Below are positions 50,065-63,900 of a stretch of 64,000 nucleotides of DNA, piece after piece. Position 1 is the first letter of the stretch, and each line of letters opens with the position of its first letter. A program made the position numbers and the translations under genes. The notes beneath the pieces were generated by a model. That model was not told where the DNA came from. It searched no databases and saw only the letters and a list, made by a program, of their open reading frames with translations. The stretch lies in NCBI GenBank assembly GCA_022316685.1, contig JAKJHU010000039.1:7683808-7747807 (forward strand). The letters are read 5' to 3'. This stretch comes from Progne subis subis. Lineage: Eukaryota; Chordata; Aves; Passeriformes; Hirundinidae.

Positions 50065-53000
50065 TTTGTAGCATGGCGCCCGCCCGGCTCTGGAGCGGCC
50101 CCGGCCCCGCAGGCCGCTCGCCCGCAGCCGCGGTCCGGGGCCCGGAGCGCGGCCGGGGAAGGGCGGGCGGGCGGCGCTGCCGCGGCGCGGGGCCGTGACC
50201 CTCCTCACCCTCCTTCCCGCTAGCGGGGCGAGTTGCGCTGCGCCTTGACAGCTGCGGTCGGCTCCCGCAGCACAATGACTCCGGGGCTCCTCGGCCCCGT
50301 GCGGGTTACCGACAGCAAGAGCCTCTGGGCCTGGGAGGGAGGACTGACGCCTCCCTGGAGCTCAGCGAACTCTGGCTTTGGAGGGAAAAGAGGGAGGTAG
50401 GAGGCGGCAGGGGTGCCTGCCTCCCGAGCAAGGGCAGGACGAGGAAAAGGAGTTCAGGTAAGTCGTGAGTAAAAGACTTAGCCAGGCGTGCAATTTGAGA
50501 CAGGTCGAATCTGTTCTCTCCTTCCTTCGGACACATTTCTTTGGAGATTTCATATCCGAGAAGAGTGAGGAATCGATAAGTCTGCGGCGTGGTCACTTCA
50601 GTATACAAAAATAAAATACCAGCTTTGCCTCAGGAACGGAAATTGAATAACTTCTCAGGATAGAGAGCAAGTGTTGGAGTTGCAATATGTATTTCGTGCC
50701 ACTAATGCTTGCTTTCAGTAATATGATAATTTTACTAATTATTTTCGCAGATAAAAAAAATCATAGACTGTTATCGGTTTATGAACAGATTACGAAATCC
50801 ATTGAGTGTGAGGTATCCACACAGAAGCCACTGTCTTTTTATTGGACAGAAATGTACATAATAAAAATGTAAAAAATGTTAGCGGACTTTATTGCTTCGA
50901 AAGAATTTTTTTGTGATTTTTGTACTGAGTGAGTGTTTATGGTCTTGAAGTAGCATTCCATCAAATTGCAGTCTAGCAGCAGCTGACGTTAGCAAAGCAT
51001 TTACTTTCAGATTTCAGAACCAGGAAGTATACTGGAGCCTGGGCAATTCTTTAGGAACTTCTTGGCGCTATAATAAGTGTGTAATTTGCACTGTTTTTGT
51101 TACAACTATAATTAAGAAAGAATTAAAAACCCAAACCACCAAGGGAAACGACTGAAGAGGTTTTACTGTTTCTTTCACTTACTGCTAGTCTTACAATTTT
51201 AAACCTCGTGAAATGGCTGAATTTAAAATATGTGGTGGACATAGGTGGGTGTTTTTAGCAGAGAGCAATTGGCTGTTTCTCCTGTTTTCTCTAGTGTCTT
51301 AGTGTTACAGCGTTATGTTTAAAAATAAGTTGCTTTGTGCTATTCATTACCAGACAAAACCGCCTTGAAATATTTGGTTTAGGTATGGGCTTGTTACTTT
51401 AAAATGCAGTACTGCTGTACCCTAACGTGAAGAGTAGTCCTGAGACTTGGAAAGTTGTATCTGTCTGATAAAGTGCTTCTCTGAACTCACGTGGCCTCTA
51501 GACTCCCTGATGCGCTCCAGCCAACTCTGCTGCTTTTTGTTTGTGGTTGTTATTTGTTGTCCATGGCCTTAACATTTGTTTTGCGTGTCTGTGGAGGTGC
51601 AGTAGCGGTTCTGACCCTGATTATGAATGTGTTGATTCATGTACATGTGCAAATGTGGCATTGAGACAGCAGAGTTGCTGCACGTTTCCTATGCACGAGG
51701 GGGGTTTTGATTGGGTTTTTTTATAACTTTGGAAACCCAGGGTAGAAGCGGGGGAGGACGTTACCTTTGGATTTTAGGTCTCAGTGGTGAAGACTGATAC
51801 AGGAATGTGCTGTGAATATTTTTTTGAATATAGATGTCTGTGGGGTTTTTTGTTGGTTCTGCAACTTAAGTTGTGAACTCACAGCATATTCTGTAGCCAG
51901 TAAAACTAATGGTTTGGACTCCAAACAACATTTTTGTCCATTGAAGCTAATGAGAATGTTAATCATGATGTTAGGTACAAGTGTGAGTTTTTTGATGATT
52001 GAGGTCTCCTGGGTTGAAAGGAAAAGAGTAATTCTGTAGCATGTCAGTAGATGATTTATATGGAAGCTGGTGTAGGATGATTTAGCTGCAGCATTTCTGG
52101 TGCAGGTAATTTCATTCTTATTTCTTCATTCTTTCAAGATCTCAGTAAACTCTATGAACATTGCTTCTCGGTGCTGGCAATTGCACGTTCTTTATAACTT
52201 TGCTAACAGTGCTTTATAAAAAGTAGGTGGAAAACCAAATGACTTTGCAATATATGTGATTTTATTTATGTGTTCTGAATTGAAGAATTTATTATTCTGA
52301 AGAAGATATTTTCCTGATTTTCATATCTGTGATATGAATTAATGGGCCTCCAGTGTGGTTTATCCACGTACCCCATTTCTTTACCTGTGTAGTTCAAGTG
52401 ACTGGAGGAATTGGCACACCTAGTAGGAGTGCTCTTTGCTTGCGGGGGTGATGGTGAAGGGAGAGGGGATCTGCAGTAACAGTTTTATTCTTTCTGGGTT
52501 CTTGTAATGACTTTTTTTTAATTATTTTTTTTTTAATTGTGCCTGTGGGACACATTTTTATAAATAAGTAAAGCACGTTACTTCATTGGGCTGGGGTTTA
52601 TGCTATGGTTGTAATGACTGACAGAGGGTCTCAAGCCTTTTGGATCTGAAGTCTTGTTCTGGTAGACTTAGATCTACATTTACATCAGACTCTGATTCTA
52701 AAATGTTTATAGTTTTATGCTGTCTTTCCAACTCCTCAGGTGCATGCTGTTCTGCTTGAGTGCGGAAGTGAAGCAGCATAATCATGAGATAAATCTGTGT
52801 GCAGACCAGTATCAAGTACAGAAATGTCAAATATCAGGAGTGCAGTACTTGAAACAGTACACTTCTTTCCCTTCATTTGTAATACTGGCTGGTGCAGTGA
52901 CTTCTTAAGCTGGTTGCCATGTTGAAAATAAGCTGTCTGGCCTTGCATAGTGTCTTGTTCACTGCAAGTATTGGACACAATCTGTTCACTATTTAGTGAA

Positions 53001-53423
53001 CTAGAAGTTTTTCACTGTAGCAATGTAACTTTGATCTGCCAATCTAATGACCTTGATATTGGTCAATAATGACCAGCTGTTAGGCTGAGATAAGTGCTTT
53101 TCTAAGACATGTATGCACTTTAGAGGAGTTACAGCAAGTCCATATTGAATATTATATATTTGTTAGAAATAACCGTTTGTTGAAGGTGGTAAGTAGCTCC
53201 ATAGTATCCTAAAAGAAAAAGAAACTTGGATGGGAAAACACTGTAGAGATGCACAGAAACTCTTAAGGAAGATAAAATTGTGTCAAAAAAGGAGTATCAT
53301 AGGAAAGCTTGTAACTTTGGGGGGAAAATCAAGTAATCCACTTTTCTTGTGGGGCTTGCAGGCAGCTAATGCTTGTCAAGAATAGAAGTCTCAATTGTGC
53401 AGTTTATTCAGGTTTTCTGGACT

Positions 53424-53473
53424 GAAAACCAGATTGAATATTTCTGATGAAAACCAGATTGAATATTCTTTGA
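53424..53473. repeat. 25-bp tandem duplication
   Basis: gaaaaccagattgaatatt occurs twice at a 25-bp spacing in STRN3 intron 1. Confidence 0.85.
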
Positions 53474-54611
53474 TACTTCAAAATCACAAAAGAATATGCT
53501 GGGAGAGAATTGCCAGTAGATGCTACTTCCAAATGCTTTAGTGAATAGGAAGAGTAATTAAGAAACATAAACACTCAGAACAAAATATATCCAATTTTGG
53601 TTTAAACATACAGCCTCTCAAGTAACTTAGGTGTGCATGAAGATTGCTATGACTGTTAATACATTCTCTGTCCTATAAAATTACATCTTTGGTGGCGCAC
53701 AACTGAAGTTCCTGGTTCATCTTGTTTTACAAGTGCTTTTTTTCCCAAATATTCAGAGACATTATGGAAGCATGTTTTCTAATATTCTTTATTTAGATGT
53801 TTAAAGATCCCAAAGCACCAAAACCCATAGGTGTCGGATTTTACTTGGATGCCTCCCCGCTTCCCTTTCTGCTGGGGATGATGGAGCCGACACATTGAAG
53901 GAATTTTATATAGGAAGTTCTTTAAAAAAAGAAATGTATCTTCAGATAACACATGTAAAAGTGTTGATATTGTGAACAAAAGGAGACCCTGTGTATATAC
54001 AGTCATGCTATACTTCAGCATTTCCAAAGTGTAGCAAGAATCAATCGCTGAAATACTCATCTGTATGTTCCTTGTTTTAGTTTGTTGCAGCTTTGAAGGG
54101 GGGATGTGGATAATGTTGGGAGTGTTTCTCTCTTAAATTTGGAGGAACAATTAATTCTTTTCATAACAGACTTTGCCTTGCTTTTGGCTTGCAAATAATT
54201 TGATGATAGATTGCAAGTGGAAGTGGTTATGAGGGTTGTAGAATGGTCATTAGTTTGTTGGCCACAGTCTGTGTCTCAGGAGAGAGCATACATTAAAAAT
54301 AAGTATTTTTTAAAAGCCCTGGCTTTTCAGGAATTAGTGCAGGAGACTGTTGTAAATGCTAACATTTTCTTGGGTCGGAAAGTGTTTGGGTAAGTTCATG
54401 GAAGAAAATTTCCAGTGGGTGTCTAAATTCAAAGGTACTGTCTTTCTGATTTACAAGTTTGATGAGATTTGAAATGTTTTGTGAGGTGTATTCTTTTGGT
54501 TTTATGCTAGTCCTGTGGAACTGCCTGTTAGCCCATGTTTACGAGTGACATACTGAGGTTGGTGGTCTATTGGTCTGACCAAGCCAGTTGTTCTTATATT
54601 CTCTTGACTAA

Positions 54612-54690
54612 TGAGTTACATAACAGTTTGAGCTTGAAGGAACCTTAAAGTTCATGCAGTTCTAACTTCTCTGCCATGGGCAGGAAAATG
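54612..54690 (-). mobile_element. Short CR1 tail fragment, antisense
   Basis: About 80 bp resembling the reverse-complement CR1 3' tail ('gaaggaaccttaaagttcat', 'ctctgccatgggcagg'). In STRN3 intron 1. Confidence 0.7.
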
Positions 54691-56922
54691 CTTTGCTTTG
54701 ATTGTTTGATGATATATTTAGTGCTGTTTTGATGCTGTTTCAATATTGTTTTTCTTAAAAAACAAACCCTGATATCAATCGGGGGCATTAATTGTGATAT
54801 AGTATGTAACATTAAGGCAGGAAATTCAGATGCTGCTGTTGTGAAATGTATAGTGCTTTTTAACCACTTGATTGTTTATCAATTGCGTTCTAGATAGATG
54901 AAGTTGGAAATACGATTAATTGATGAACTGCTATTTCATTGGATCTTACAGGTGAATCTCTGTATCTATTATGAAATTAGCTTAACTAAATCAATCCTTA
55001 AAAAACCCCAAGGGATACTTCATCAACACTGGCTGAAAAGGAAGTAGGTTGTAAAAAGTTGGTCAGCATTCTTTTTTGTGATAGCTGTAAATGCCACAAG
55101 GTGTGTGGGTAATGCATGCATCTGAACTGTCCAACCTGTTTGTGCAAACTGTTCAGGTGCTTGCTGTATCAGGGGGGCAGAAGTACGTCATGGTCCAAGT
55201 AACTAATTTTTATTCACATGATAAAATATTTGAATATTTACTACCTTTTTTTATAATGACAATTTTTTTCTGTATAAAGTAGCATACATAAAATAAGTTA
55301 AAATCCAGAAGCTTCTGTTCATTAATTATTTTTCTAAGGTAATGGTTAAAACAGCTAGATATTTTATAGTTAAGTCCCTTTTAAGTTTAAAGCACTGAAT
55401 TGAGAGTTCTGTGAATTTTGGGTAGAGGGCAATTAGACATAATCAAGGATTTCCCTACTGTGGCTTCCATAGCTGTTTAGTCAACTGCATTAACAGGCAC
55501 ATCACTTCTGGTAAAACTTCAGGTGCCTGCTCCCTGAAGGTTGGAAGTCTGTTCTTCTGTGTGTCTGGGTAAATCTTGTCTTTCTTTATAGGCTTCAAGG
55601 CAAGACTTCCAGATTAAAGTGTGCAGAAATGCTTTCTCTCTGTGTATGGATAACCTCATTCTTCAGATTTTATTTTTGATTTAGATCTTTAACATTTCTG
55701 TAAAATTTTCTTGCAGTATTTGCCTCATGGAGGCAAAACAATAAAAGAGTGCAGGACATGGAGTTACATTAAGCTCCATGTAAAAACAGGAACAGGAAAT
55801 ACCTGGATAGCTATGAGGTTTATGTATGGGATACTCGTCAGTGTAGTAGTTGTGTAACTTTTTCTGGAATATTGTTTCTAAATAATTCCCTTCTAGCAAT
55901 GCTTGGTATAAAAGTGGTTTTTACTGAGGAATAGTTGCCTTTTCATAAATTATTATTTGCAATAATAATGCTCTTACTTAGAGTCAGTGCACAGAACAGC
56001 CATTTCATAATAGTTACTCTGGTGGGGTTTTCTTTTAGGCACAGTGTAGAAGTGTATGGCAGATAAGTAATTCTTCACCAGGAAATGTTATGTAACTTCT
56101 TTTTTTAAGACCTGGGCATGCATTTTACTTCTTAGTTTCATTGCAATTATACCTATGTGTATTTAATAGCTCTTTGGGAAATCTCATTTCAGAGAAGTTT
56201 TTGTGAGGGTTGAAGTATCTGTGGGAATAATTATTTATTTCATGCTGAAAGTAGGTTTTGAGGTAGTGGTGGGTGTTCTTGATCCTTCTTGTCATTTAAG
56301 AAATTAGGAGAAAGTGATAATGGATTTATTTTTCCTAACTGATGAACAGAGTGGCTAGGGAAGTTGGATCCTCCGGTGATTTGATGTATCTTCAGGACAA
56401 ATGTATGACTTGCCAGCGCTTTGTTTGCTTATCTGATGGTTCCTTCTTGTCACTCAGACTGTTCTTGAATTATCCTAAGCCATGCTCAGCCGGATACTTA
56501 GTTTAATGATATCTTCTGCCTTCATCAGTGCAACTCCAACAGGTATTAAGAGCCAATTATGAAGTCGGCTGTTCTTCAGGACCAGTCCTGAAGACCAGCA
56601 TAAATTTAAGCAGTCTGTAGGATTTTCTACACTATGTTCTACCATATCCACCATAGTATCCTTATAAAAGTGTCCGGTTATAGGTAGCCTGCAATTGGCA
56701 ATTGAAGGTAAAAATACACTTTTATGATTCCAGAACAAATTCCACTTAATGAGAGATGAAGTGCATTACTAGGTTTATTTGAGGTTATTGTGCCTGCAAA
56801 AATCCTACATATGTTGGCTGTAACATTCTGAAAAATGTGTGCTTCCCTGAATGCTGATTGAAATAATCCTGAAATAGAGAATGAACTTCAGTAAGTCCAG
56901 ATGCCTGAAGGTCTGTCTCAGT

Positions 56923-56960
56923 TATATATATATATATATTTATATTTTTATATATATTTT
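56923..56960. repeat. AT-rich microsatellite
   Basis: Interrupted (TA)n run, tatatatatatatatttat and onward, in STRN3 intron 1. Confidence 0.8.
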
Positions 56961-59900
56961 AAGTGGATTGGTTGCTCTAAAATTTCTTCAGTTGTTCACC
57001 TTGTTTTCTTTTCACTCAAAATAGGGTCGGTCTTTAACTGCTACCAAATTTGAGGTTGATGGTCCTATACTACTCCTCTCAGAAGAAAAAAAAAGTCCTT
57101 TGACTTTATGGCAGTGACCCCTATAAGAAGCTGCAGAATGCTTGACTCCAGTATCTAGCTTGAAACTCTGATGGTTTGCATTCTTTGAGGATGAGACCCT
57201 AGGGTGCTGGAGCAGAATCCTGCAGTACACCTTGAGACTATGGGTAAAGAAAAGATCCTGCTTTGGCAAACAGAAGTCTCAGGAGAAGGTTTAAGCAGAG
57301 CATTTAAACAGGTTTACAAATTTTATTACACCTATTCTGTTTCATGTCTTCAGCAAGGTTAGTAAAGTTGTTTTGGTAGAAGGCAGGACTACTGTCTCTG
57401 TTAACTCCCTAGTGAAGTGGTGTAAGTTAGACAGTGCTGGTGATGTTCGTGCCAGGAAGCCTGATTAATGTTAAGGAGATGCAAAATACCTGCTCCTTGT
57501 CAACTTTCTGTCATGCCTCACTGAAAATACTACATTATACACTTTTATTTTAACTCTAACTCTTCCACAACTTTAATTCCATTATCTTGATTATATTCAA
57601 TTTTGTTACTGTCAGTGTTGCCATTGCCTTAATGTAAGGCTCTGTACCCTCTGTAAGATTCTGTTCTTACGTATGTAAGTATGGCTTCTTACATTCACTT
57701 TATTAGTTCTTGTTTTCTATGGTCCTTTAGGAATTTGTCCTACTGACCTGCAGCTGATGAGCACTGAAGTGAGTGTTCATCACTAGAACAGCCTAGGTCA
57801 GTTCAGATGACTGTGTTCACAGTCTGCTGTGGATTATGCTTTTGTCTTTATTCCTAAATACTGATTTTGTAGAGGAAGGATACATTCTTGCCACACTCAA
57901 TTCCTCCCTTCCCTTTTGAACTCCATAGTGATCATAAGAACTTGCAACACTGTGAAGTGTACAACTCCACTCTTACTTATGTGCTCTGATACTACAAATG
58001 TTAATAATAGTAAAGAGGGTGAGCTTAATGTTATAATTTCTGTTCAGTATTAAGTATCTAACCAAGCTCCAAATGTGGCACTATGTCAGAAGTAGCTTCA
58101 TGTTAATGCAATAATGTGCTAATGTAATGATGCTGACAGTAAAGATATTTTAAATTTTACTAAATTCAAGTACTCTCTTTTGGTGTGTATATGTATATAA
58201 TTAGTATTATTGGTTGTAGTTGTGACTTTACCAGAAAGAAATTTCTTTTACTAGCATAATATATGCCCCAAAATGCCAAACTGTTTAAAAGACTGTGTGT
58301 GACTCTTTTTAGATAGTGATGGTCCAAGGTGTGTAACTACTTTTGGTTTTGTTTCAAAGACGTTATTTGCAAGATTAATGCATTTAGGAGGAATGCAGAA
58401 AATAGAGATGGTAATGACAAAATTAGCAGCTGCAACTGGGGGCGAACTCGTGCTGAAATAGTCATGCTGAGTTGTTGTCTTCTACAACTTCTGTGAATTT
58501 CCAGCCAAAAGAAACTAATAAAACTCCTGAATGATCCTTGGCTTTATAAGTGCTATAAGGGTTTTATAAATAGAGAAATTGGTAAGTGATTTCTGTCTTG
58601 TGATCTGGGCAGAACTGGCAGAATCAACATTGCAATATAATGTCCCATTGTTTAGTAACAGTTTTGAAAAGAATGCTGAAAATTTGACATAAAATCAGTT
58701 TGAGGTCTGGAAATAACAACTTGAAGATGGATCCATTTAGGATTCAGTCTTCTTGCTAAATCAAAAAGCAGTCTGAGAGGTAGCCTTATTAGGTGCCTCA
58801 CTGGGTTTTAGACTTACTCGGAGTTTTTTTAATTTACAGTAGAAGATTGTTTCATGTAAGGGGTATGACACAGCAGACTGGAACATTACCTTAAAAAATG
58901 AAATCCCAGTGAGAGTGTGTAAATAGTGTGATAGATATATGTGTGAAGCTGGGTAACTCCTTTTTGTTGTTGTTTCTTGTTTTCTTTGTGTGGATATTTT
59001 TTGGGGTGTTTTTGTTTTGTTTTGATCTTTTGGGGTTTTCTTTGGAGTTCTCTGTTTTGGTACAACAGCCAGAGAAATAATTAGGCAACAAATGTAAAAC
59101 ATACTGAAATAATTTTTGTACAATGAAAATTTATGAATCCTTTCTGCATGGAGACACAGAGGAAATTGAAATGGATTCACAAGAAGCTATCTATTACTCT
59201 GTAGTCTAATCTACTGGTATTAAGTTGGTATGGTCTTTCTATGCTTTTTCTTAAAGTATCAGATGTGAATGAAAAACTGGACCCTTGGAAGTGAGGGAAC
59301 CAAGGGATTTCTTGGTTTTCAGTAAGGGGTGCTTAAGAATGGCTGTGTTAAATGAGAAGGAAGCCAGTGCTATCTCTACTGTAATAGGTGGAATGTAGTC
59401 AAGATAGGTAGCGTCTACAAAGACAGGCAATGACCTTTTTGTTTAATAAGTAAAGCAGAGACCTCAACAGGTTATCGATAGCAAGTATCAAAGTACAAGT
59501 AGTTGGATAGTTTGTTGCTGGATTGCTGAATACGCCTGTCCAGGGCTGGAAGCTGTTCTTGAAAAATTAAAGATAGAAGAAAACGTACAGGAACCCTGGC
59601 AGTTGTAAATTCTAACACTCAACAATTGCAAGGTAATCCTGACCTTTATTGAAGAATCTTCCTTATGGGTGTTCTGGTTCTGTTGTACTTCAATCTGGTT
59701 TTTGTAATCAGTTTATAAGTCGTGACCACATGCATTACGTGAAAATTGCAGACCTATCTTGAGCAGTCTTATTATCTGCATTTCAGAAATATAGCAAGAA
59801 GATAAAAGCATATTCAACAGTTTGTTTTGAATCTCTGATTATTGTTGCATGGCTGAATATGAGAATTTGGATCTGGACAGACAACTGCTTGGCAGACTTC

Positions 59901-60469
59901 AAAGTTAAGTGAAATTTCTTTAGGCATTATTTTAGCATTACTTTATGTAGAACATGTCATTAATGACAAGTGATGATGCTAAATTATTTCAGAATACATG
60001 CTGCACTGTGGTGTGATGGTTGGGAGTATTTCTCAAATGTTTGAAACACTATGTAATCTGTGGTCACAGGGTATTTTGCCATTGGTTGTCGAAACTGGTG
60101 ACTTGACTCATACTTGTCCACAAGCTTGTCTATGTCTGTTTTCATTAGTTTTTCTGCAGAGAAGGTACTGGTCACAAGCTTTTCATCTATTAAGCAGTTC
60201 ATACTGGAATAATGTACAAAATGTTTTAAAATAGAAAATTTACATAGGAAATGCTGTATACAGTCTTGACAGAGGGAATACTTAGAGCTGATAGTTGATA
60301 TTTTTGGCAAGAATCAGCCTTTTTCATTGGCATTGGAACTGTGTTGTGGGTTTTTTCCAGCACAGACATTTGGAAAATACCATGACTTAATGGATTTTAA
60401 AAGTGCAAACCTGCAGTAATTTCTTACCAAATGACAGTCCAGTAAGAATTTCTTTTCATCTATGAGAAA

Positions 60470-60900
60470 AATACTAATTTTTGGCTGACATCTGGAGACA
60501 TGCCAATTGACTGGAAGCTGACTTAACATCCCAGTTTTCAAGAAGGATGACCCTGGTCACAACAGGCCTGTCAGTCTCTCTTCAGTGACTGGTAAAATCG
60601 TGGAGAACATAGAACATTATTCTGGGAGACACTGAAAAATACCTGATAGATGACACAGTCACTGGTCACTGCCGGCATGACTTCATGAGAGGAAGGTTCT
60701 ACTGATCAAACCTGATTTCCTTCCATGACCATGTAACCCACCTTGCTGATCAAGGGCAGCCAGTTGATGTAATCCTTTTGGATTTCAGTTAAGTTTTTGA
60801 TACTGTCTCTCATAGGATCTTTCTGAACAAAGTGTCCAGCACACAGCTGGATAAACATATCATGTGATGGGTGATCACCTAACATCTCGTATAAACTTTT
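60470..60900 (+). mobile_element. CR1-type reverse transcriptase fragment, sense
   Basis: Translation in pieces gives RT landmarks interrupted by stops: a 'HDFMRGRF' block, SNLISFHDHVTHLADQGQPV and DVILLDFS followed by VFDTVSHRI (the FSKAFDTVSH palm motif of CR1 ORF2). A dead 5'-truncated copy in STRN3 intron 1. It covers an earlier part of ORF2 than the antisense 3' fragments elsewhere. Confidence 0.85.
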
Positions 60901-63900
60901 TTTCTGTAAAAGGCATATGAACACTTAAATTGTTATCTTATTTATTAGGAGAACTGGTGTGGAACAAATGAAAATTCCATAGAAAATCTGTTAAGAAAAT
61001 AGATTTAGGATTATTAATTTTACTTTGTGACTCGAACTTCAGTCTGAATTGTAAAGAGAATGAGTTAGTGTTTGTTTGCAGAGCTTTCTTAAATTACTGT
61101 TAGGGGCATGACTACCTTGTAGTTTTTGGAGCTCGCTTTCAAACGTGTTTCATGGATTACTCAACCTGCTTAAGAAATGGAGTTAAAATATGGTGTTCAG
61201 AAACTTAATAGAATAGTAAGTGTTTATAAATAGTAAGAATTACTTTTGTTGCTTATGTTTTACTGGGTTGTTTGATTATCTTGCATGATGGCATTCGATA
61301 TTTTGAAGGGAATTACTGTAATTCCTCAGTAGAATTATATTGATATTGGTGAAGAAAACTTGGAGATAAAAATGAGTGAGCATTTTTTGAAGTCAAAATG
61401 AGCATTTGTGTCTACTTACTGTCTCCAAGCATTCCTGTTAACTGTTGAATAAAGAAATAATGCCTGCTTAATGGCCTTCAGATTATTTTAAATGGGTTGA
61501 TTAATTAAATAAATAATTAATAAAATTTGCTGGATCTTGAATCTGATTGATGACTGATTGTGGGGAGAAGGAGAGCTGGTATATAGGGACGCTGATTGAT
61601 ATTCTGACGTTGTGGCATGGAGCATTTTGGTAGTTCTTTTACAGTCAGATTTTAATGGCCAGATTATTTTCACTTTTCCTGACATTAATGTTATTATGGA
61701 GTGTTGGAGAGTAGAATGTGCTTTCAGGAAGATAGAAGTTCTTTTGCACATTGCTAGGCAGGAGCTTACTTTGCTGAAGGACTGTCTCTGGGAGTGAAAT
61801 TGAAAAGGAAGACTAGTTTATCAATTAAACTATGCTCATTGTTTGGTAAGTTTTTAACTGAAACAAAATTATAGAAGCCTGTTCTTGCATGAACAACAGT
61901 ACTAAAACAGTGGTCAATGAATGATAAACTCCCAAGGCATTTGCATCTGTTACTCAAAGGTTTTATAGTTTCTAGTTTTTAGACTTGTACATTTCAGTCC
62001 TTGAGGAGAATGCTACCAGAGTGTGAATCCATTGTTTTTAGTGCCTTCAACTTCTTTTGGACATGTAGTCTCTCTTTTTTTCCCCTCACATCCACTGGCT
62101 TCTCTGTACTGGATACCGGTTTATAGACAGAGAGTTGGTTTACTTGTTTAACCGTGATGTCTAGAGGGTGGTTAGACTTTAAAAACACAATTTATGAATT
62201 GTATGAGTTTTGTTACTATACTGTTCTAAATAGCATTTTGGTTAAGAGAGTGACTGTAAAAATCCAAGGAAAAAAAAAGATTCAGTGAAAAATTCTAAGG
62301 AGGAGTGACAGAATGAAGGCAGTCATATGCCGAATGTAAGTTGTAACTTAGAAGTTTGACCCTAATGCAGAAGAGGATGGAATTGACGGATGGATTTTCT
62401 CCAAGATGGTCAGGGAAGCTGATTAAACTTGACAGTACTTGGCCCTGTAGTGAAGAGGCCAACCTTGGAATGTGACTGATGTGGTGAGAGTTGGAAAGAG
62501 GAAGGACAGGTTAAGGGAAGGAGAAAGTTTTGCAAGCCTGGTCTTTTCCCATACCCACTGCAGGACTGATGGGGACTTAAGGATGAGTAAATCCTCTTAT
62601 TTGTCAGCTGTGTCATTAACCTCTTTAGAGCTAGCTGGGTTTCTTGTTTCTTCTACTCTCATCCAAAAGTTACTCCGGTATGTCACTTTTCTGGTGGTTA
62701 GGATTTGCTTTTAACGAACCATCAGAAGCAGATCACTTGAGTCTGAAAAAAATATAAATTGGGGAGCGAGAAATGATCATCAGCTCAAATGGAAAAGATC
62801 TGTAAAAATGTGACTCTTGGGAAATATGTTAGATTTCCTGCTCTAAGTGTAGTAGTTAACTATCCCTGTATTTGACTGACTGTTTGTAGGGTTGTGCAGA
62901 AAATTACCTTCTTCATTTGCAAATATTCAAATGTACTCTGGTATTCAACAACTGCTAGTTGTTAAAATCCTTTCTTTTCCCTCCACCTATTTAACCTGAG
63001 CTTATTTTTATGAAGCGAAGATCTTCTGTTAATATATCAGGTGTTGTTTCTATATTTTTTTGTCTCCCAATTATTTTTTATTCTACAGCGTGTTTAAAAG
63101 TAATGTGTTTTTGAAACGCCTATGATCCTGATGTTACCAGTGACATCTATCGCACTGTGCAACTTACTAGAGAGAGAACTTCAAGACTTTAATTTACAAA
63201 ATAAAGATCTATTTTTATCTTTTTATATATATTTATTTATAGTAGTCACGGTCTCTTTTTTTTTTGTTCTCAGTTGATAGTTTAAGGATTAATCACATTC
63301 ACAAAAATATAAACAATATTCTGTAAGAAGTTCTGTAAGAATGCACAAAATCTCATGCTTTTAGTTGTTCTGAATGAGTTGAAATTTCAAACTGTATTTG
63401 TTGAAAATCGAAGGTGAAGGCATCTCTTATGTTCAGTTTCCTTTTTGTGAATGGGAACTGGAATATTGATAGCTGTGCAGGTGTATTCACTCTTAAATGG
63501 CTGCTAGGAGTCAAATCTTCCACCTCCCCGGTATTTTTTAGTTTTCCAAAACTGTTCTACTTCACCTTCAGCATAATAAACATCTAAAACTCAAGATTAC
63601 ATTAGTATTATTGTGTGTTCCTGTTGTTTTGAGGTTTGTGACATGGCCTAGTAGGGTAAGCATACATCTGATGTGTGTACAGAGCAGTTGCAGTGCATTG
63701 CACTTCTTTCAAAATTACTGCAGGCCTTTCCTGACTTCCTTCTAGAAGTCTGAATGGACTTCAGAAAAACAAAACACAAGCAGTTCATTGCTGGCGTTAC
63801 TTTACGTACAGTTCCGTTTTTTAAAAACAAATTTATTGAGGCTAAGAGTTAACAATGTTTAAGACTGAAATGGAAAGAAAGTATTTTCTGAGTGTGGTCC

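Larger units (their letters stand above)
48880..50240. promoter_or_regulatory. CpG island, bidirectional AP4S1/STRN3 promoter
   Basis: About 1.35 kb of very GC- and CpG-rich DNA in an otherwise AT-rich window, covering the presumed first exon of AP4S1 (-) and the first coding exon of STRN3 (+). No TATA box seen. An NRF-1-like palindrome (gcgcaggcgc, 49247-49256) and YY1-like cores (49363-49370, 50052-50064) fit a housekeeping bidirectional promoter. Transcription starts are inferred to lie roughly between 49250 and 49530. Confidence 0.85.

Noticed and set aside
48876..50275. Long minus- and plus-strand open frames in the CpG island, up to 432 codons
   Set aside because: They are Arg/Pro/Gly/Ala-rich, overlap each other in several frames and reflect lack of stop codons in GC-rich DNA. 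Only the STRN3 frame shows family homology and a proper donor.
56475..57269. Two minus-strand frames of about 85 codons in STRN3 intron 1
   Set aside because: The first begins at a non-ATG codon. No motif recognised, and stops separate them. An unidentified decayed repeat or pseudogene is possible but unsupported.
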